This document shows positions 60,926 through 64,000 of a stretch of DNA of 64,000 nt, one piece after another. The stretch lies in the NCBI RefSeq assembly GCF_009649735.1, contig NZ_WJNH01000005.1, forward strand, positions 62,001 through 126,000. The letters are read 5' to 3'. The translations under genes and the position numbers were made by a program. The DNA is from Salinibacillus xinjiangensis. GTDB taxonomy: Bacteria > Bacillota > Bacilli > Bacillales > Alkalibacillaceae. Numbering within the stretch: the stretch's first letter is position 1; the number at the start of each line of letters is the position of its first letter. Below the pieces are notes generated by a model that searched no databases, was not told the DNA's origin, and worked only from the letters and a program-made list of their open reading frames with translations.

Positions 60926-61750
60926 CTATTCCTCCTCGCTATGTTCACATAGTTCGTATAAGACGCCATTCGCTGCTTTTGGATGGAGAAAAGCGACCTT
61001 CGCACCGTTTGCCCCTTCCTTTGGAAAATCATTAATGAGTGGAACATCCTGATCACGGTATCGCTGAAGTCGAGCTTCAATTTCACTTACCTCAAAAGCA
61101 ATATGATGAATGCCTTCCCCTTTTTTCTCCATAAATTTAAAAATTGGAGATTCCTCAGATGTTGGCTCTAATAATTCTATCGATGTTTCCCCAATTTGGA
61201 AAAAGGCAACCTTTACTCCTTCAGATGAAACCTCTTCCACTCCCTTAAGGGGTAAGCCAAGAATATTTGAATAAAAAGGCATAGCATCCTCTAACTTCTT
61301 CACCGCAACTCCAATATGTGCAATTTTTTCCGGTGGTTCTGTTCCCAGCATTTCATCTGGTGTGATTAACTGTTTAATGTAATTGGCTATAGCTTCAGTT
61401 GGAGTTCCAGGAGTGAACACTTTCTTCACACCCTGCTCCTCTAGAAATGGAATATCCTCAGCAGGAATCACTCCACCACCGATAACCGGAATATCATCTG
61501 CATTTCTTTCCTTCAACTGTTCAACCACTTTAGGAAATAGTGAGCGGTGTGCACCTGATAAAGAAGAAAGCCCTACAACATCAACATCCTCTTGAACAGC
61601 CGCTTGGGCGATTTGTGCAGGCGACTGACGTAATCCAGTGTAAATGACCTCCATACCATGATCACGTAATACTTGGGCAATGATAAGAGCTCCTCGATCA
61701 TGGCCGTCAAGACCAGGTTTAGCTATTAATGCACGTATTTTTTTACTCAT
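60926..61750 (-). CDS. Fusion of methylmalonyl-CoA mutase B12-binding subunit and methylmalonyl-CoA epimerase
   Basis: 274 aa. Residues about 1-128 are a B12-binding Rossmann domain: DGHDRGALI with the axial His17, [10 protein letters not shown] (Ser), VIGGGVIP (Gly loop). Residues about 140-272 are a VOC/glyoxalase epimerase: [13 protein letters not shown] (H145), [11 protein letters not shown] (H216), LYELCEH (E266), the metal ligands. The two activities normally sit on separate genes. Start ATG 61750 with GGGGAG upstream. Located between the mutase large subunit and the carboxyltransferase. Confidence 0.9.
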   Translation of the reverse strand: MSKKIRALIAKPGLDGHDRGALIIAQVLRDHGMEVIYTGLRQSPAQIAQAAVQEDVDVVGLSSLSGAHRSLFPKVVEQLKERNADDIPVIGGGVIPAEDIPFLEEQGVKKVFTPGTPTEAIANYIKQLITPDEMLGTEPPEKIAHIGVAVKKLEDAMPFYSNILGLPLKGVEEVSSEGVKVAFFQIGETSIELLEPTSEESPIFKFMEKKGEGIHHIAFEVSEIEARLQRYRDQDVPLINDFPKEGANGAKVAFLHPKAANGVLYELCEHSEEE

Positions 61751-61771
61751 TGTCATCTCCCCTTCTCCTGT

Positions 61772-63412
61772 TTAGCCGATATATTCTCCAAATTCATTAC
61801 GCATGACGTTACAAATTTCCCCAATGGAAGCATAGACCTTAACGGCAGCAAGAATATACGGAATCAGGTTTTCGTCCTCTGTTTTCGCGGCTTGTTTTAG
61901 CTTATCTAAAGCATTCTGAACTTTTTCCTCATCCCGGTCTTCTTTAGCTTTTTGTAAGCTCTGTTTTTGGTTAAATTCTAACTCTTCATCCACTTTAAGT
62001 AAGTCCGGGTCAAACTCTTCCTCGATTTGAAATTTATTTAACCCTACGACTATGTCTTCTTCACTCTCAATATTTTTTTGTGCGTCATACGCTGCCTGAT
62101 GAATTTCACGCTGCATATAACCTTCCTCTACGGCTTGAACAGCACCACCGTATTCTTTAATTTTTTCAATATAGGTTTCCACCTCAGCTTCGATCTTATC
62201 GGTTAATTGTTCCAAATAATAAGAACCACCTAATGGATCAACAGTATCTGCCACTCCACTCTCATGGGCGATGATTTGCTGAGTTCGTAAAGCAATCCTT
62301 GCAGACTCCTCAGTCGGTAAAGCCAATGCTTCGTCTCTAGAATTCGTATGTAGGCTTTGCGTACCGCCCAAAACAGCTGCAAGCGCTTGCAAGGTAACGC
62401 GCACAATGTTGTTATCAGGCTGTTGAGCCGTTAATGTTGAACCCCCTGTTTGAGTATGAAAACGCAACTTCCAGCTTTTGGGATTCTTGGCCCCGTAGTG
62501 ATTCTTCATGATCTTGGCCCATATTCTTCTTGCAGCACGGAATTTTGCAATCTCTTCTAGGAAATTGTTATGAGCATTAAAGAAAAAGGCTAAACGTGGT
62601 GCAAATCGGTCAATTTCTAACCCATTCTCTAAGGCTGCATCTACATAAGCCATCCCGTTTGCTAGGGTAAATGCTACTTCCTGTACTGCCGTTGAGCCAG
62701 CTTCGCGAATATGGTATCCCGAAATACTAATGGTGTTAAATTTCGGTACGTTTTGCTGACAATACTCAAAAATATTGGTGATTAAGCGCATGGACGGCTT
62801 TGGTGGGTAAATATACGTTCCCCGTGCAATGTATTCCTTTAAAATATCATTTTGTATGGTTCCGGTTAGTTTTTCCTGTGATACACCTTGTTTTTCCCCA
62901 ACGGCAATATACATACAAAGTAATACCGAGGCAGGAGCGTTAATCGTCATCGATGTGCTAACCTTGTCCAATGGAATTTCAGCAAATAGATCCTCCATGT
63001 CCTTTAGCGTATCAATAGCTACACCAACCTTACCTACTTCACCCTCTGACATGGGATCATCTGAGTCATAGCCAATTTGAGTAGGTAGATCAAAGGCTAC
63101 AGATAATCCTGTTTGTCCTTGGTCCAGTAAATAACGGAATCGTTTGTTCGTTTCCTTAGCAGAGCCAAATCCTGCATATTGACGCATTGTCCAAAAACGA
63201 CTCCGATACATCGTCGGCTGAATCCCTCTCGTATATGGGTATTGCCCTGGAAATCCTAATTTTTCGTCATATTTTGCATTTTCTTCTTCTGGTAAATATA
63301 GACGTTCCACTTCTATATCGGAACTTGTTGTAAACGTTTCTTTACGCTCAGGGAATCGATTAATCGTTTTTTCAACATCCTGTTCCCAATTACGTTTTTG
63401 ATCACTTCCCAT
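61772..63412 (-). CDS. Methylmalonyl-CoA mutase, large subunit
   Basis: 546-aa catalytic TIM-barrel without a fused B12 domain, of the type found with a separate small subunit (as in archaea and many Firmicutes). [20 protein letters not shown], with Y79, and PPKPSMRL, with R209, are the residues that select methylmalonyl- rather than isobutyryl-CoA; [13 protein letters not shown] and [12 protein letters not shown] also match. Isomerises methylmalonyl-CoA to succinyl-CoA with adenosylcobalamin. First gene of the operon. Confidence 0.93.
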   Translation of the reverse strand: MGSDQKRNWEQDVEKTINRFPERKETFTTSSDIEVERLYLPEEENAKYDEKLGFPGQYPYTRGIQPTMYRSRFWTMRQYAGFGSAKETNKRFRYLLDQGQTGLSVAFDLPTQIGYDSDDPMSEGEVGKVGVAIDTLKDMEDLFAEIPLDKVSTSMTINAPASVLLCMYIAVGEKQGVSQEKLTGTIQNDILKEYIARGTYIYPPKPSMRLITNIFEYCQQNVPKFNTISISGYHIREAGSTAVQEVAFTLANGMAYVDAALENGLEIDRFAPRLAFFFNAHNNFLEEIAKFRAARRIWAKIMKNHYGAKNPKSWKLRFHTQTGGSTLTAQQPDNNIVRVTLQALAAVLGGTQSLHTNSRDEALALPTEESARIALRTQQIIAHESGVADTVDPLGGSYYLEQLTDKIEAEVETYIEKIKEYGGAVQAVEEGYMQREIHQAAYDAQKNIESEEDIVVGLNKFQIEEEFDPDLLKVDEELEFNQKQSLQKAKEDRDEEKVQNALDKLKQAAKTEDENLIPYILAAVKVYASIGEICNVMRNEFGEYIG

Positions 63413-63448
63413 ATGAATCCTCCTTAACGTTGTATCTAATCCTATATA

Positions 63449-63489
63449 ATTCGATAAAAGTGATAATATTCCTACTTGTTTTGTCGAAT
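63449..63489. promoter_or_regulatory. Inverted 0A-like boxes upstream of the mutase operon
   Basis: ATTCGATAAAA (63449-63459) and TTTTGTCGAAT (63479-63489) form an inverted repeat with a 19-base spacer. The right arm includes TGTCGAA, an exact Spo0A box; the left arm, on the other strand, gives TATCGAA. Confidence 0.45.
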
Positions 63490-63501
63490 AAATTTACCAA
63501 C

Positions 63502-63530
63502 TTGTCCAAATCACCGTTTCCTTGTAAAAT
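63502..63530 (+). promoter_or_regulatory. Candidate sigma-A promoter of the Prli42-like gene
   Basis: TTGTCC, 17-base spacer, TAAAAT, about 36 bases upstream of the ATG. Confidence 0.55.
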
Positions 63531-63565
63531 AAAAGTAGGATAATTGCGAGGAGGGTACTGTATTT

Positions 63566-63712
63566 ATGGCTAAGAAAAAGAAAAATACTGCTGTTCAAAA
63601 TAAACCCAAAAAATCAAAAAGAGAAAAACGTATGAAGATTATCATTTATTTGATGGTTCTTGCTATGATTTTAAGTAGTTTGTTAGCTGGAGCAGGTATG
63701 TTTTTATATTAA
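63566..63712 (+). CDS. prli42: Prli42-like stressosome-anchoring micropeptide
   Basis: 48 aa. The last 26 residues KIIIYLMVLAMILSSLLAGA then GMFLY are the single TM helix of Prli42, the Listeria membrane peptide that tethers RsbR stressosomes; conserved in Bacillaceae near this locus. The 20-residue Lys-rich N-terminus (MAKKKKNTAVQNKPKKSKRE) is longer than I expect for the Listeria peptide; an alternative start at the internal ATG (codon 23) would give the short form. Shine-Dalgarno GAGGAGGG ten bases before the first ATG. Confidence 0.7.
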   Translation: MAKKKKNTAVQNKPKKSKREKRMKIIIYLMVLAMILSSLLAGAGMFLY

Positions 63713-63717
63713 GAAGA

Positions 63718-63758
63718 AACCCCTTATGATTTCTTAGATGTCATAAGGGGTTTTATAT
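63718..63758. terminator. Bidirectional terminator between the Prli42-like gene and yqjA
   Basis: AACCCCTTATGA and TCATAAGGGGTT form a perfect 12-bp stem with an 11-base loop; T-run on the plus strand. Confidence 0.9.
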
Positions 63759-63763
63759 TTGGG

Positions 63764-64000
63764 TTATCCTTCTACGTGTTTTGTATTCTTCTTTATAATT
63801 AAGTATTGTTCGATTTCATTTAATAAGGTAAATAGGCTTGCACGAATTTCAAATTCCTCTCTAGATTTTGGAAGTTCTGTCTGACGGAAATCCTTCCGCA
63901 TCTCCTTTAATCGATCCAAATAAAGGTAGGCGGTATTTCCTGGATGTACTCCCTCTGCTAAATCATCAAAAAAGATGGCAATTTTCTTAGCCTGTTCATT
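63764..64000 (-). CDS. yqjA: YqjA-like membrane protein, C-terminal part (runs off the window)
   Basis: The last 78 codons only: AKKIAIFFDDLAEGVHPGNT, then helical LDRLKEMRKDFRQTELP and EIRASLFTLLNEIEQYLIIK, resembling the cytosolic C-terminal domain of the ArAE/DUF939 proteins such as B. subtilis YqjA, which follows yqjC/yqjD in that genome. Membrane part lies outside the window. Confidence 0.65.
   Translation of the reverse strand, partial: NEQAKKIAIFFDDLAEGVHPGNTAYLYLDRLKEMRKDFRQTELPKSREEFEIRASLFTLLNEIEQYLIIKKNTKHVEG

Overview
The window is a chromosomal segment of an endospore-forming member of the Bacillaceae. Evidence: spore genes (spmA/spmB/dacB, a six-gene spoVA operon, spoIIAA-spoIIAB-sigF, dacF, spoIIM), low-GC codon use, Bacillus-type Shine-Dalgarno sites, and gene order that follows the Bacillus subtilis resA-to-yqkF block and then much of the yqj block. 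I see no rRNA, tRNA, CRISPR array, prophage or insertion sequence. Species cannot be named from the sequence alone.

Layout. (1) 1-8.9 kb: resA end, rluB, the spmB-spmA-dacB operon, a superoxide dismutase with a long N-terminal extension, an unrecognised gene, scpB-scpA, a YjcZ-like spore micropeptide, ypuF, a ribT separated from any rib operon, an unreported-looking 28-aa membrane peptide, a minimal M50 protease and ppiB. (2) 8.9-26.7 kb: lysA, spoVA operon, spoIIA operon, dacF, the nucleoside-salvage operon drm-pupG-pdp, xerD, yqzK, fur, spoIIM, yqxK, nudF and yqkF. Sporulation and stress regulation can be read from promoters: sigma-H plus a 0A box before spoIIAA, sigma-G before spoVAA, sigma-E-like before dacB and spoIIM, and a consensus sigma-A promoter flanked by a PerR box before fur. 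(3) 26.7-38 kb: accessory genes, notably two paralogous 823-aa S8 proteases ending in SLH-like segments next to a two-component system. (4) 38-51 kb: quinone-oxidoreductase-like enzyme, LexA-controlled yqjW polymerase, coaA, yqjQ-yqjP with a FadR-like operator, yqjN, a GDPD, namA, rnz, an aldehyde dehydrogenase and an NCS2 purine permease. (5) 51-64 kb: methyltransferase, topB, a LysM/GH18 spore enzyme, a small exported protein, a cupin-gene remnant, dinB, a M20 peptidase, a methylmalonyl-CoA operon (mutase large subunit, a B12-subunit/epimerase fusion, carboxyltransferase), Prli42-like peptide and the end of yqjA.

The least explained signals are non-coding. Two intergenic regions (51146-51315 and 55821-55989) carry degenerate arrays whose TTYAGCA core recurs every 21 bp (with one 19 and one 18 step at the same place in both), in opposite orientation. 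A second family of about 50-nt imperfect hairpins containing a GCCATT segment sits upstream of scpA, yqjN, the M50 gene and coaA. A vanZ-like gene carries a single-base frameshift near its 3' end.

Functionally, the window joins sporulation control and spore-coat/cortex biosynthesis, nucleoside and propionyl-CoA catabolism, DNA-damage tolerance (two Y-family polymerases, EndoQ) and extracellular proteolysis.
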